Positions 28,841-38,093 are shown, counted from the stretch's first letter. The stretch is 64,000 nt of DNA from Rhodovulum strictum (GCF_009649175.1 NZ_WJPO01000019.1:1-64000); one strand, 5' to 3'. Program-made: numbers and translations. The notes: generated by a model not told the origin, from the letters alone.

Positions 28841-29635
28841 TTGATCTTCCACGGCAATCTGATGACCGCCGCCCTTGCCCTGACGCTGGTGCCCGGGCTG
28901 GCCACGGCGCATTTCCAGCTGTCCCATGCCGGGGACGCCCAGATCGACCGGCCGGGCGATGTCCCGGTCAAGCTGATCTTCTGGCACCCGTTCGACAACG
29001 GCCACGTCATGGACATGGCCGAGCCGCTGGAATTCTATGCCATCCATCGGGGCGAGAAGATCGACCTGAAGGGGAGCCTGACGCAGACCACCTTCGCGGG
29101 CGCGGGCAACACGGGCCTGTCCTGGGACGGCAGCCTGCCGGTCAGACGCGCGGGCGATTACGTTCTGGTGACGGTTCCGGCCCCGTATCTCGAAGGTTCC
29201 GAGGACATCTACATCCAGCAGATCACCAAGACCTATCTCAACCGCGGCCAGATGCCCACGGACTGGACCGAGCCGCAGGGCCTGAAGGCCGAGATCGTTC
29301 CGATGGTAAAGCCCTACAACGTGATTGCGGGCTCGACCTTTACCGGGCGGGTGATGTCGAACGGCGCGCCCGTCCCGGGTGCCGAGATCGAGATCGAGTT
29401 CATGGCGGCAGAGCCCGACATGGCCACCGGCCGCGCCGGACCGCCCACTGCAAGCCCGATGCCGGGCGGCGCCGTGGTCGCGATTGCGGACGGGAACGGC
29501 TATTTCACCTTCGGCATCCCGCGCGCGGGCTGGTGGGGCTTTGCCGCGCTTGGCGTGGGACCGGACACCGAACATGAGGGCAAGGAACTCAGTCAGGACG
29601 CGGTGATCTGGATCCGCGCCTACGACCTCGACTAG
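28841..29635 (+). CDS. DUF4198 periplasmic protein of the cobalt transporter (CbiK/NikK-like)
   Basis: A 264 aa secreted protein. I use the TTG at 28841 because AAGGAG lies seven bases before it and a signal peptide follows at once (NLMTAALALTLVPGLATAHF). An ATG at 28862 is the alternative. After cleavage it starts with HFQLSHAGDAQ, and it carries DUF4198 features (IFWHPFDNGHVMDM, GDYVLVTVPAPYLEG, YNVIAGSTFTGRV, GWWGFAALG). Such proteins begin NikKMLQO-type uptake systems. Here the gene order K-M-L-Q-O is the same, while the cobalamin riboswitch points to cobalt. Confidence 0.8.
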   Translation: MIFHGNLMTAALALTLVPGLATAHFQLSHAGDAQIDRPGDVPVKLIFWHPFDNGHVMDMAEPLEFYAIHRGEKIDLKGSLTQTTFAGAGNTGLSWDGSLPVRRAGDYVLVTVPAPYLEGSEDIYIQQITKTYLNRGQMPTDWTEPQGLKAEIVPMVKPYNVIAGSTFTGRVMSNGAPVPGAEIEIEFMAAEPDMATGRAGPPTASPMPGGAVVAIADGNGYFTFGIPRAGWWGFAALGVGPDTEHEGKELSQDAVIWIRAYDLD

Positions 29636-29646
29636 GGAGCGGCGCC

Positions 29647-30264
29647 ATGCATATCGTGGACGGGGCGCTTGCGGGCGAGGTGGTGATCGGCGGGGCGGTG
29701 CTGGCTGCGGGCGGCATCGCGCTGGGGCTGCGGCATCTGCCGCTGGAACGGATACCGGCTGCGGGGGTGCTGTCGGCGGCGTTCTTCGTGGCCTCGCTGG
29801 TCCATGTGCCGGTCGGCCCGTCCTCGGTACATCTGATCCTGAACGGTCTGGCCGGGCTGGTGCTGGGCTGGGCCGCGTTTCCGGCGCTGTTCGTGGGGCT
29901 GTTGCTTCAGGCGGTGTTCTTCGGTTTCGGCGGGCTGACGGTTCTGGGGGTGAACACGGTGGCCATCGCCCTGCCGGCGGTGATCGTGCATTACCTTTTC
30001 CGTCGCGGCGTGACGCAGGGTGCGCCCCTGAGTGCTGCGATCTGGGCGGGGATGGGCGGTGCGCTGGCCATCGCCCTGACCGCGGGCGCGGTGGGCGCGG
30101 CGCTGGCACTGTCGGGCGCGGGCTTTGTTCCGGCCGCGAAACTGGTTCTGGTTGCCCATGTCCCGGTCATGGCGATCGAGGGGGTGCTGACCGCAACCGC
30201 CGTCTATCTGGCGGCGCAGGTCAAGCCCGACCTGTTCGACACGCTGAAAGGAAGATCGGCATGA
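29647..30264 (+). CDS. cbiM: ECF cobalt transporter substrate-binding membrane subunit CbiM
   Basis: Integral membrane S component that captures Co2+. The N-terminus MHIVDGALAG keeps the Met-His start that forms part of the metal site in CbiM and NikM. The 205 aa chain has about six hydrophobic segments and the family stretches HVPVGPSSVHLILNGLAGLVLGWAAFPALF (first part HVPVGPSSVHLILNG) and FGFGGLTVLGVNT. It overlaps the next gene by four bases. Confidence 0.9.
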   Translation: MHIVDGALAGEVVIGGAVLAAGGIALGLRHLPLERIPAAGVLSAAFFVASLVHVPVGPSSVHLILNGLAGLVLGWAAFPALFVGLLLQAVFFGFGGLTVLGVNTVAIALPAVIVHYLFRRGVTQGAPLSAAIWAGMGGALAIALTAGAVGAALALSGAGFVPAAKLVLVAHVPVMAIEGVLTATAVYLAAQVKPDLFDTLKGRSA

Positions 30265-30806
30265 TCCGCACGGGTGTTCTGCTGCTGTGCCTTGCCCTCG
30301 CGCCGCTGAGCGCACAGGCGCACCGCGTCGTCGCCGCGGCCTATCCGGCGGGCGAGATGATCGAGGGCGAGGTGGGGTTTTCCAATGGCGACATGGCCGC
30401 GCATCAGCTGATCGAGGTGTTCGGCGATGACGGCACCCGTCTGGGCGAGGCGATGACCGATGCCAATGGGGTCTTCCGCTACCGGCCCGACCGGCAAGGC
30501 CGCCATGTCTTTCGCGCCGATCTGGGCGCGGGCCATGTTGCGGAGTTCGAGCTGGGCGCGGACGAGATTGCCGCCATCCTTGGCCAGCCGGCCGACGCGC
30601 CCGCTGCCAGCCTTGCGGGGCTGTCCGAGGCCGACAGGGCCGCCATTGCCTCGATGCTGCGCGACGAGTTGCGCCCGCTGCGCCGCGAGATTGCCGCGCT
30701 GAAGGAACGGAATGGCATGCAGTCGATCCTGGGCGGGATCGGCTATATCGCGGGGCTGTTCGGGCTTGGCTTCTATCTCGCCGCGCGGCGGCGGTTGCGG
30801 GGCTAG
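30261..30806 (+). CDS. cbiL: CbiL/NikL-like accessory protein of the cobalt transporter
   Basis: A 181 aa protein with a signal peptide (MIRTGVLLLCLALAPLSAQAH), a small beta-rich periplasmic domain (GEVGFSNGDMAAHQLIEVFGDDG, first part GEVGFSNGDMAAH), a charged, probably coiled section (AIASMLRDELRPLRREIAALKE) and one C-terminal membrane helix (GIGYIAGLFGLGFYLAA) followed by Arg. This is the layout of the L subunit that replaces CbiN in KMLQO-type metal transporters. No separate cbiN is present. Placed between cbiM and cbiQ with overlaps. Confidence 0.8.
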   Translation: MIRTGVLLLCLALAPLSAQAHRVVAAAYPAGEMIEGEVGFSNGDMAAHQLIEVFGDDGTRLGEAMTDANGVFRYRPDRQGRHVFRADLGAGHVAEFELGADEIAAILGQPADAPAASLAGLSEADRAAIASMLRDELRPLRREIAALKERNGMQSILGGIGYIAGLFGLGFYLAARRRLRG

Positions 30807-30809
30807 CGG

Positions 30810-31589
30810 ATGGGCCATGTGCTGACCGAGGGCCTGCATGGGCCGGGCCGGGCCGACGGCCCGCTCGAGCGGCTGGATCCGCGCGCCCGCATCCTGGGGG
30901 CGGCCGCCTTTGGCGTGGTGACGGTGGCCTGCACGCACCTGGCGGTGCTGGCTGCGGCGCTGGCGCTGGCCTTCGGGCTGTTGCTGGCCTCGGGCCTGCC
31001 GCCGGGGCGCGCGCTTCGGCGCATGGCGGCGATGGACGGTTTCATCCTGCTGCTGGTGCTGACGCTGCCCTTTACCACGCCGGGCGCCGCGGTCTTCACG
31101 CTGTGGGGACTGCCCGCCAGCCGCGAGGGGCTGGTGCTGGCCGCCGAAATCCTGCTGACGGCGAACGCGGTGGTTCTGGCGCTTCTGGCGCTGGTCGGCA
31201 GCCTGGAGCCGGTGACGCTGGGCCATGCGCTGCACCGGCTGAGAACGCCCGAAAGGCTGGTGCATCTGATGATGTTCAACATCCGCTATGTCGAGGTGCT
31301 GCGCGGCGAATACCTGCGGCTGCGTCTGGCGATGCGGGCGCGCGGCTTCCGGCCCGCGACCGGCTGGCACAGTTATCGCAGCTTCGGCTATCTGTTGGGC
31401 ATGGTTCTGGTGCGCGCGGTGGATCGCTCGGAACGGGTGCTGGGCGCGATGAAATGCCGGGGATTCGCAGGACGCATCCCGCTGTTGCATGCGCTGGCCT
31501 ATGGCCGCCGCGATGCCGTCTTTGCCGTCACCCTTGGCGCGGCGCTTCTGGCGCTGTGCCTTGCCGAGGCGGCCCATGCCGCTGCTTGA
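30810..31589 (+). CDS. cbiQ: ECF cobalt transporter T component CbiQ
   Basis: Membrane subunit linking CbiM to the ATPase CbiO. The 259 aa protein has several hydrophobic segments and the characteristic cytoplasmic coupling motif RLAMRARGFRP and a second AMKCRGFAGRIP, both of the Ala-Arg-Gly type that contacts the ATPase. It starts LDPRARILGAAAFG after a short hydrophilic lead. It overlaps cbiO by 14 bases. Confidence 0.92.
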   Translation: MGHVLTEGLHGPGRADGPLERLDPRARILGAAAFGVVTVACTHLAVLAAALALAFGLLLASGLPPGRALRRMAAMDGFILLLVLTLPFTTPGAAVFTLWGLPASREGLVLAAEILLTANAVVLALLALVGSLEPVTLGHALHRLRTPERLVHLMMFNIRYVEVLRGEYLRLRLAMRARGFRPATGWHSYRSFGYLLGMVLVRAVDRSERVLGAMKCRGFAGRIPLLHALAYGRRDAVFAVTLGAALLALCLAEAAHAAA

Positions 31590-32232
31590 GCTGGACGATA
31601 TCCATTTCGGCTATCCGGGCCATGCCCCGGTGCTGCGCGGGGCAAGCCTGCGGCTGGAGCCGGGCCAGCGGCTGTCGATCACCGGGGCGAACGGCTCGGG
31701 CAAGTCGACGCTCCTGCACCTGATGGTCGGGCTGTTGCGCCCGGTATCGGGGCGGGTGCTGGCCTTTGGGCAGGAACGACGGCAAGAGGCAGATTTCCAC
31801 GAGGTCCGCCGCCGCGCCGGGCTGGTGTTCCAGGATCCCGACGACCAGCTTTTCTGCCCGACCGTGGCCGAGGATGTGGCCTTCGGCCCGATGAACCTGG
31901 GCAAGAACCGGGCCGAGGCGCTGGCGATCGTCGATGCGGTGCTGGACCGGCTGGGCCTGAGCCATCTGCGCGAGCGGGTGACCTACAAGCTGTCGGGCGG
32001 GGAAAAGCGGCTGGTGACGCTGGCCACCGTGCTGGCGATGGAACCCGAGGTGCTGCTGCTGGACGAGCCGACCAACGCGCTGGACGAGGCAAACGCCGCG
32101 CGGCTGATCGCCATCCTGCAAGCGTTGCCGCAGGCGATGGTGCTGGTCAGCCACGATGCGGCGCTGCGTGCGCAACTGGCGCCACGGGCCTTGCGGCTGA
32201 GCGGGGGGTGCCTGCGCGACGAGACGCCCTAG
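31576..32232 (+). CDS. cbiO: ECF cobalt transporter ATPase CbiO
   Basis: ATP-binding subunit, 218 aa, from the ATG at 31576 (MPLLELDDIHFGYPG). Walker A ITGANGSGKSTLL, Q-loop VFQDPDDQLF, signature KLSGGEKRLV, Walker B EVLLLDEPTNALD and the switch His in VLVSHDAAL are all present. Its TAG stop (32230-32232) shares the palindrome CTAG with the stop of the convergent cobF (32231-32229), so the two genes overlap by three coding bases with no spacer. Confidence 0.93.
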   Translation: MPLLELDDIHFGYPGHAPVLRGASLRLEPGQRLSITGANGSGKSTLLHLMVGLLRPVSGRVLAFGQERRQEADFHEVRRRAGLVFQDPDDQLFCPTVAEDVAFGPMNLGKNRAEALAIVDAVLDRLGLSHLRERVTYKLSGGEKRLVTLATVLAMEPEVLLLDEPTNALDEANAARLIAILQALPQAMVLVSHDAALRAQLAPRALRLSGGCLRDETP

Positions 32233-32972
32233 CCCCGCCGCATCAGGTAGATATCCATGATCCAGCCATGCCGCGCCCGAGCCTCGGCCCGCGCCGCCAG
32301 GATGCGCGGGCCGGTTTCGGCCAGCGGCCCCGACAGCGTCATCTGCTGCGCCATGCCCAGATAGGCCCCCCACCAGATCGAGATCCCCGCCGGGTCCAGG
32401 GTCTGAAAGGCGCAGCCGCCATCCAGCATCACTGCCAGCGTATCGGCGCAATCGGGCCAGCCGCCGTCGCGCAGCCGCCGCCCGGTGGTCACGAGGAAGG
32501 GCGCGCCCAGATCGTTCAGCGGGATGCGATGGGCGGCGCAAAGCGCCTGAAGCGCGGTGATGCCGGGCACGACGGTCACGCGCGGTTCGGGCACCAGCCG
32601 CGCCGCGATGCGCAGCGAACTGTCATAAAGCGACGGATCGCCCCAGACCAGCAGCGCCACCCGCCGCGGCGCGGGGTGGGCGCTGGCCACCGTCGCGGCC
32701 CAGACCCGGGCGATGGCGTCATGCCAGTCGCCGACCCCGGACAGGTAATCGCCGCTGTCGTCGCGCACCGGCAGATCGAATTCCGCGATCCGCCCGCCAT
32801 CCTTGCCCAGCACGCGGGCACAGATGTCGCGGCGCAGGTCTGCCAGATCGGCCTTGTCCGTGCCCTTGCGCGGGATCAGCACCAGATCGGCGCCCCGGAT
32901 CGCGGCGATGCCCTGCCCGGTCAGGTGATCGGGATTGCCGGTGCCGATGCCGATCAGGAACAGTTCATCCAT
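32229..32972 (-). CDS. cobF: Precorrin-6A synthase (deacetylating) CobF
   Basis: SAM-dependent C1 methyltransferase of the aerobic pathway; it converts precorrin-5 to precorrin-6A with loss of acetate. The 247 aa protein has LIGIGTGNPDHLTGQGIAAI, IPRKGTDKADLADLRRDIC, VWGDPSLYDSSLRI and VVPGITALQALCA, all typical of CobF. It is the last gene of the leftward run cobL-cobE-cobM-cobB-cobA-cobF and overlaps cobA by eight bases. Confidence 0.94.
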   Translation of the reverse strand: MDELFLIGIGTGNPDHLTGQGIAAIRGADLVLIPRKGTDKADLADLRRDICARVLGKDGGRIAEFDLPVRDDSGDYLSGVGDWHDAIARVWAATVASAHPAPRRVALLVWGDPSLYDSSLRIAARLVPEPRVTVVPGITALQALCAAHRIPLNDLGAPFLVTTGRRLRDGGWPDCADTLAVMLDGGCAFQTLDPAGISIWWGAYLGMAQQMTLSGPLAETGPRILAARAEARARHGWIMDIYLMRRG

Positions 32973-33696
32973 TGCCCGCCTCCCCGGCCAGCGGCCCGTA
33001 CAGGATCAGGACCGGCGCGGGCGAGGATGCCGCGGCCAGCGCCCCGGCCAGTGCCGCGACGCTGCTGCGTTCAAGCCGCTGGTCGGGTGTCGTCACGCCC
33101 TCGGTCAGAAGGGCGGGGGTGTCGCCCGGCAGGCCGCGCGCGATCAGCGCCTCGGCAAGCCCCGGAAAGGTGCGCCGCCCCATATAGACCACCGTGGTCG
33201 CGTGGGGATCGGCCAGCGCGGCAAGGTCCAGATCGGCGGGCAACTGGCCGGTGACATCATGGCCGGTGACGAACTGCACCCGCCGCGCGGTCAGGCGGCG
33301 GGTCAGCGGAATGCCCGCCGCGGCCGCCGCGGCGCAGGCGGCGGTGACGCCCGGCACGATCTCGTAGCCGATGCCTGCGGTGCGCAGCGCCGTGATCTCC
33401 TCCTCCAGCCGTCCGAACAGCCCCGCATCGCCCGATTTCAGCCGCACCACCCGCGCGCCGGTGGCGGCGTAATCGACCAGCAACCGGCTGACATGATCCT
33501 GTTTCGGCGAGGCGCGGCCAGCCCGCTTGCCCACGCCCACCAGATCGGCCCCCGCCCGCGCATGGGCCAGGATCGGCCCCGAGGACAGATCGTCGAACAG
33601 CACCGCATCGGCGCGCTTCAGCCGGTCCACGGCCTTCAGCGTCAGAAGCTCGGGATCGCCCGGGCCGGAGCTTACGAAACTGACAAAACCGCTCAC
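32965..33696 (-). CDS. cobA: Uroporphyrinogen-III C-methyltransferase CobA
   Basis: Methylates uroporphyrinogen III twice to precorrin-2, the entry to the corrin branch. I start it at the GTG at 33696, overlapping the cobB stop by four bases (GTGA), giving 243 aa with SSGPGDPELLTLKAVDRL at the N-terminus. An open frame further upstream only runs inside cobB. Other motifs: VRLKSGDAGLFGRLEEEI, VPGVTAACAAAAAAGIPLT and TVVYMGRRTF. It has no siroheme (CysG) domains, so it is dedicated to cobalamin. Confidence 0.93.
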   Translation of the reverse strand: MSGFVSFVSSGPGDPELLTLKAVDRLKRADAVLFDDLSSGPILAHARAGADLVGVGKRAGRASPKQDHVSRLLVDYAATGARVVRLKSGDAGLFGRLEEEITALRTAGIGYEIVPGVTAACAAAAAAGIPLTRRLTARRVQFVTGHDVTGQLPADLDLAALADPHATTVVYMGRRTFPGLAEALIARGLPGDTPALLTEGVTTPDQRLERSSVAALAGALAAASSPAPVLILYGPLAGEAGNG

Positions 33697-35009
33697 GCGA
33701 CATCCTCTGCGATCAGGTGAAAGAAACTGCCGGTGACATGCCCCCGGACAGAGCCGGTTTCCGGCACGGGGTTGTCCCCGGCATCGGTGACGCGGGCAAG
33801 CGGCGCGTCGGGCTGGTCCAGGATCGTCGAGTAATGGAACTCGTGCCCGCGCAGGCTGGTCCCCGCACCATGCCCCGGCATGGGTGCGGCCAGCACCGCC
33901 CGGCGATAGCCCAGATGCAGCCGCCGGTTCTGATAGCTGGTGACCAGCCCAAGCAGCCCCGCCATCGCGTGCCGCGTGCCGTCGGCGTCGATCAGCGCCT
34001 GCCCCAGAACCATGTAGCCGCCACATTCGCCGTGCACCGGGCGGGTTTCGGCATGGCTGCGCAGTCCGGCGCGGAAGCGGGTCGCGGCAGCCAGCCGCCC
34101 GGCGTGAAGCTCGGGGTAGCCGCCCGGCAGCCAGACCAGATCGGCCGACGGGTCGGGCGGCTGGTCGGCCAGCGGCGAAAACGGCAGGATCTCGGCGCCC
34201 TTGCGTCGCCAGCCCTCGATCAGGTGCGGATAGGCAAAGGAAAACGCCGCATCGCGGGCCAGCGCGATCCGCTGCGCGGGCGGCGTGGGCCAGCGCCCCG
34301 GCGCGCCCGTGGCCCCGCCGCGCGCCGCCGCGCGCAGGGCCGCCAGATCGGCATGGTCGCGCAGAAAGGCGCCCAGCCGGGCCAGCACCGTTTCCAGCCC
34401 GTCCTGTTCCTGGGCCTGTACCAGCCCCAGATGCCGTTCGGGCAGTTCCAGATCGCTGCGCCGGGGCAGCGCCGCGAAGACCGCGATCCCGAGCCGGGCC
34501 ATTTCCTCGCGGATCATCACCTCGTGCCGGGCTCCGGCCACGCGGTTCAGGATCACACCGGCCAGGGGCGGCGCGTCGGGATGGCGGACAAATCCCAGCG
34601 CGGTGGCCGCCGCCGATTGCGCCTGTCCCGAGACATCCAGCACCAGCACCACCGGCCAGCCAAAGCGCCGCGCGATGCCTGCGCTTGTGCCGCGCCCCGA
34701 GACACCCGCCGCCGTGGTCCCGTCGAACAGGCCCATGGACCCCTCGGCAATCGCCAGATCGGCGCCCGCAGCCTGCTGCGCCAGCGCGTCCAGCAGGCCG
34801 GGATCCATCGCCCAGCTGTCCAGGTTGAACGATACCCGCCCCGCCGCCAGACCGTGAAAGGCAGGGTCGATATAATCGGGGCCGTTCTTGAAGGGCTGGA
34901 CGGCCAGCCCCAGATCGCGAAAGGCGCGCAAGAGGCCCAGCGTCACGGTCGTCTTGCCCGTGCCGGAAGCGGGGGCGGCGATCACCAGCCCGGGGGGGAT
35001 GTCAGACAT
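33693..35009 (-). CDS. cobB: Hydrogenobyrinic acid a,c-diamide synthase CobB
   Basis: Glutamine-dependent enzyme amidating the a and c carboxylates. The 438 aa protein has an N-terminal ATPase domain ([42 protein letters not shown]) and a C-terminal amidotransferase domain with the Cys in [14 protein letters not shown] and a His in RGHEFHYS. It overlaps both neighbours: cobM by eight bases at its start and cobA by four at its end. Confidence 0.94.
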   Translation of the reverse strand: MSDIPPGLVIAAPASGTGKTTVTLGLLRAFRDLGLAVQPFKNGPDYIDPAFHGLAAGRVSFNLDSWAMDPGLLDALAQQAAGADLAIAEGSMGLFDGTTAAGVSGRGTSAGIARRFGWPVVLVLDVSGQAQSAAATALGFVRHPDAPPLAGVILNRVAGARHEVMIREEMARLGIAVFAALPRRSDLELPERHLGLVQAQEQDGLETVLARLGAFLRDHADLAALRAAARGGATGAPGRWPTPPAQRIALARDAAFSFAYPHLIEGWRRKGAEILPFSPLADQPPDPSADLVWLPGGYPELHAGRLAAATRFRAGLRSHAETRPVHGECGGYMVLGQALIDADGTRHAMAGLLGLVTSYQNRRLHLGYRRAVLAAPMPGHGAGTSLRGHEFHYSTILDQPDAPLARVTDAGDNPVPETGSVRGHVTGSFFHLIAEDVA

Positions 35010-35778
35010 GGTCCCGGCCCCCGGCCCGCTGCGGACGAAAGCGCCGGTCGTAATCCGGGGCGTAAAGGCAGCTTTCGTCGAAGCCTTCGGCGCCCAGCGT
35101 GGGGCCGACCAGGATCAGCGCGGTGCGCTCGATGTCCTCGGGCAGCAGGGCTTCGATCGTGGCAAGCGTGGCGCGCAGGATGCGCTGATCGGGCCAGCTT
35201 GCGCGATAGACCACGGCCACCGGGCAATCAGCACCATAGGCGGGCGTCAGGTCGGCCACCACGCGGGCAAGGTTGTGGATCGACAGGTGAATGGCCAGCG
35301 TCGCGCCGGTACCGGCGAAATTGGCCAGGCTTTCGGTCTCGGGCATCGACGAGGCGCGGCCGGGCGTTCGGGTCAGCACCACCGATTGCGCAAGCCCCGG
35401 CAGGGTCAGTTCCGCCCCCAGCGCCGCCGCCGCGGCGGCGAAGGAGGGCACGCCAGGGGTGACGCTGACCGGGATGGCAAGGGCCTTCAGCCGCCGGATC
35501 TGTTCCCCCATCGCCGACCAGATCGACAGATCGCCCGAATGCAGCCGCGCGACACCAAGCCCCGCCTCATGCGCGGCGCGGCATTCGGCGATGATCGCGT
35601 CCAGATCCAGCGGCGCGGTGTTCACGATCCGCGCGCCGGGCGGGCAATGGGCCAGGATCGCCTCGGGGATCAGCGACCCGGCATACAGGCAGACCGGGCA
35701 GGCGGCGATCAGGTCGCGCCCGCGCAGCGTCAGCAGGTCGGGCGCGCCGGGGCCGGCGCCGATGAAATGGACGGTCAT
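35002..35778 (-). CDS. cobM: Precorrin-4 C11-methyltransferase CobM
   Basis: SAM-dependent methyltransferase converting precorrin-4 to precorrin-5. The 258 aa protein shows [68 protein letters not shown] and [12 protein letters not shown]. It is coupled to cobE upstream by a four-base overlap and to cobB downstream. Confidence 0.95.
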   Translation of the reverse strand: MTVHFIGAGPGAPDLLTLRGRDLIAACPVCLYAGSLIPEAILAHCPPGARIVNTAPLDLDAIIAECRAAHEAGLGVARLHSGDLSIWSAMGEQIRRLKALAIPVSVTPGVPSFAAAAAALGAELTLPGLAQSVVLTRTPGRASSMPETESLANFAGTGATLAIHLSIHNLARVVADLTPAYGADCPVAVVYRASWPDQRILRATLATIEALLPEDIERTALILVGPTLGAEGFDESCLYAPDYDRRFRPQRAGGRDHV

Positions 35779-36143
35779 GGGGTGTCTCCGGTTGCGATGG
35801 CGCAGGTGGCCATCCGGTCTTTGGAAATCCGGCGCGGGCAGGTCAGCCGCGCGCCCGGCCCGGCGGCGGCCAGCGCGGCGGCCTCGGCCACCGATCCGGT
35901 GCCGCGGGTGGCGCGCACGCGGGGCGCCTGGGTGGGGGTATCGATGGCGGCAAGACGCTCGGCGGGGATGGCGCGGATCGGCAGGCCCAGCCGGTCAGCC
36001 AGCGCGGTCAGGCAGGGCGCGGCGGCCTTGTCGGCGGGGGCGGCAAGCGCGCTCAGCCCCTGTGCCCCGCCTGCGCGGGCCAGCGCATCGGCCAGGCTGT
36101 GCGCCCCGGCGGCGGCACGAAACCCGAAGCCTGCCACCTTCAT
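35775..36143 (-). CDS. cobE: Cobalamin biosynthesis protein CobE (CbiG C-terminal domain)
   Basis: A 122 aa protein matching the C-terminal domain of CbiG, called CobE in the aerobic pathway; its reaction is not settled. The start at 36143 ([13 protein letters not shown]) overlaps the cobL stop by four bases; another ATG 15 bases upstream is less likely. Recognisable parts are [39 protein letters not shown] and [21 protein letters not shown]. Confidence 0.88.
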   Translation of the reverse strand: MKVAGFGFRAAAGAHSLADALARAGGAQGLSALAAPADKAAAPCLTALADRLGLPIRAIPAERLAAIDTPTQAPRVRATRGTGSVAEAAALAAAGPGARLTCPRRISKDRMATCAIATGDTP

Positions 36144-37339
36144 CGCGTCACGCTCCATTGCACGACCGGATAGGCCGCGCGCCAGCCGCGCTTGCGGCCC
36201 AGCGGCTGCGCCTCGGCCAGCTCGATGCGCAGGAGGCTGCCGCCCTCTGCGCCATGCCAGCGGGCCAGCAGCGCCTCGGATTCAAGCGTCACGGCATGGG
36301 CGACAAGCCGGGTGCCGGGGACAAGACGCGCCCAGAGGTCGGACAACAGCGCCTCGGACAGTCCGCCGCCGATGAAAACGGCCTGCGGCGGGTCAAGACC
36401 GTCCAGCGCCCCGGGCGCGCGGCCTTCGACCACGCGCAGCCGGTCGGCGCCCAGGGCATCGGCATTGGCGCGGATGCGGGCGGCACGGGCCGGATCGGCC
36501 TCGATGGCGGTGGCCTGCATCGCGGGGTGACAGCCCAGCCATTCGATCGAGACCGAGCCCGAGCCGCCGCCGATATCCCAAAGATGCTCGCCCGGCCGGG
36601 GCGCCAGCGCGGACAGCGCCAGCGCGCGGACGGGGCGCTTGGTGATCTGGCCGTCATGCGCGAACATGGCGTCGGGCCAGCCGCTGGCCGCGGGGATCGT
36701 CGCGCCCGTCCCGGCAACCTCCAGCCCGACGCAGACCGGATGCGCGATATCGCCCGGATCGAGCGTTCCGGCACTTGCCCGGCGCAGCCGTTCACGCGGA
36801 CCGCCCAACGCCTCCATCACCCAGAGCGTGCTTTCGCCAAAGCCCTGCGCGCTCAGCCATCCGGCCAGATCGCCCACCGCCGGCCCGTCGCGCACCAGCA
36901 CCAGCACCCGCGCGCCGGGCGCCAGATGCGGGCGAAGCCGGGCAAGGGGGGCGGCGTGCAGGCCAAGGCAGGCTGTGATGTCCAGCGCCCAGCCAAGCCG
37001 GGCGGCGGCCAGCGAAAAGGCAGATGGCGCAGGCAGCGCGTGCCATTCGCCGGGGGCGAAATGCCGGGCGATCACCGCGCCCGCGCCGAACCAGAACGGA
37101 TCGCCCGAGGCCAGAACGGCAACCGGGCGGCCGCGCAGGGCCTGAAGGATCGGCAAGCCGTCGGCAAAGGGCACGGGCCATGCGATGCGCTCGGCCGTCA
37201 GATCGGGCAACAGCGCCAGATGCCGGGGCGCGCCCATGATGATTTCGGCCGCTTCCAGCGCGGCGCGGCTTGCAGGCGGCAGGCCGTCCGGGCCATCCTC
37301 TCCCAGACCCACGATGTTCAACCACGGACGTTCAGCCAT
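36140..37339 (-). CDS. cobL: Precorrin-6Y C5,15-methyltransferase (decarboxylating) CobL
   Basis: A 399 aa fusion of CbiE and CbiT that methylates C5 and C15 and removes a carboxylate, giving precorrin-8X. The N-terminal half (about 1-200) is the tetrapyrrole methylase with VGLGEDGPDGL, IIMGAPRHLALL and VLASGDPFWFGAGAV. The C-terminal half is a Rossmann methyltransferase with DIGGGSGSVSIEWL, AIEADPARAARI and FIGGGLSEALL. Its ATG (37339-37337) shares CATG with the start of cobK on the other strand, so its ribosome site, and any promoter close to its start, lies inside cobK. Confidence 0.95.
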   Translation of the reverse strand: MAERPWLNIVGLGEDGPDGLPPASRAALEAAEIIMGAPRHLALLPDLTAERIAWPVPFADGLPILQALRGRPVAVLASGDPFWFGAGAVIARHFAPGEWHALPAPSAFSLAAARLGWALDITACLGLHAAPLARLRPHLAPGARVLVLVRDGPAVGDLAGWLSAQGFGESTLWVMEALGGPRERLRRASAGTLDPGDIAHPVCVGLEVAGTGATIPAASGWPDAMFAHDGQITKRPVRALALSALAPRPGEHLWDIGGGSGSVSIEWLGCHPAMQATAIEADPARAARIRANADALGADRLRVVEGRAPGALDGLDPPQAVFIGGGLSEALLSDLWARLVPGTRLVAHAVTLESEALLARWHGAEGGSLLRIELAEAQPLGRKRGWRAAYPVVQWSVTR

Positions 37340-38093
37340 GCGCCCGAACCTTCTGATCCTTGGCGGCACGACCGAGGCAACCGCGCTGGCGCAGGTCGTG
37401 GCCGCGCAGGGCATCGCCGCCACGATGTCCTTCGCGGGCCGGGTGGAGCGCCCCAAGCCGCAGCCCGTCCCGGTTCGGATCGGCGGCTTCGGCGGGGCCG
37501 AGGGACTGGCAGCTTGGCTGACGGCGCAGCGCATCAGCCATGTGGTCGATGCCACCCATCCCTTCGCCGCACAGATGAGCCGGAATGCCGTCGCCGCCTG
37601 CGCCGCCGCCGGCGTGCCGCTGCTTGCGCTGACCCGGCCCGCCTGGGCACCGGGGCCGGGGGACCGCTGGCAGCGCGTGCCCAACATAGCAGGCGCGGTC
37701 GCGGCTCTGGCCGGCCCCCCGCGGCGCGTGATGCTGGCGGTCGGGCGCATGCATCTGGATGCCTTCGCCGTACAGCCCCAGCATTTCTACCTGCTGCGCC
37801 TCGTCGATCCGCCGGACGGGGCCATCCCCCTGCCCGATCATCACGCCATTATCTCGCGCGGCCCCTTCACAGAGGCAGACGATCGCGCGCTGATGCAGGA
37901 CCACAGGATCGACCTCGTGGTGTCGAAGAACGCGGGCGGCACGGGCGCGCGGGCCAAGATCGACGCGGCGCGGGCGCTGGGCCTGAAGGTGGTGATGATC
38001 GACCGTCCGGCGCTGCCCGAGCGGCGAGAGGTCTCGACCCCGGCCGAGGTTCTGGACTGGCTGGCTCATTCCGGGGCGGACCTCGGGGTATAG
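37338..38093 (+). CDS. cobK: Precorrin-6A reductase CobK
   Basis: NADPH-dependent reductase turning precorrin-6A into precorrin-6B. The 251 aa protein shows LLILGGTTEATALAQVV, VVDATHPFAAQMSRNAVAA, LALTRPAW, ISRGPFTEADDRALM and VVSKNAGGTGARAKIDAA. It is the only rightward gene in an otherwise leftward cob run. Its start (37338-37340) overlaps the cobL start and its last 28 bases overlap the end of cobJ, leaving no intergenic DNA on either side. Confidence 0.95.
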   Translation: MRPNLLILGGTTEATALAQVVAAQGIAATMSFAGRVERPKPQPVPVRIGGFGGAEGLAAWLTAQRISHVVDATHPFAAQMSRNAVAACAAAGVPLLALTRPAWAPGPGDRWQRVPNIAGAVAALAGPPRRVMLAVGRMHLDAFAVQPQHFYLLRLVDPPDGAIPLPDHHAIISRGPFTEADDRALMQDHRIDLVVSKNAGGTGARAKIDAARALGLKVVMIDRPALPERREVSTPAEVLDWLAHSGADLGV

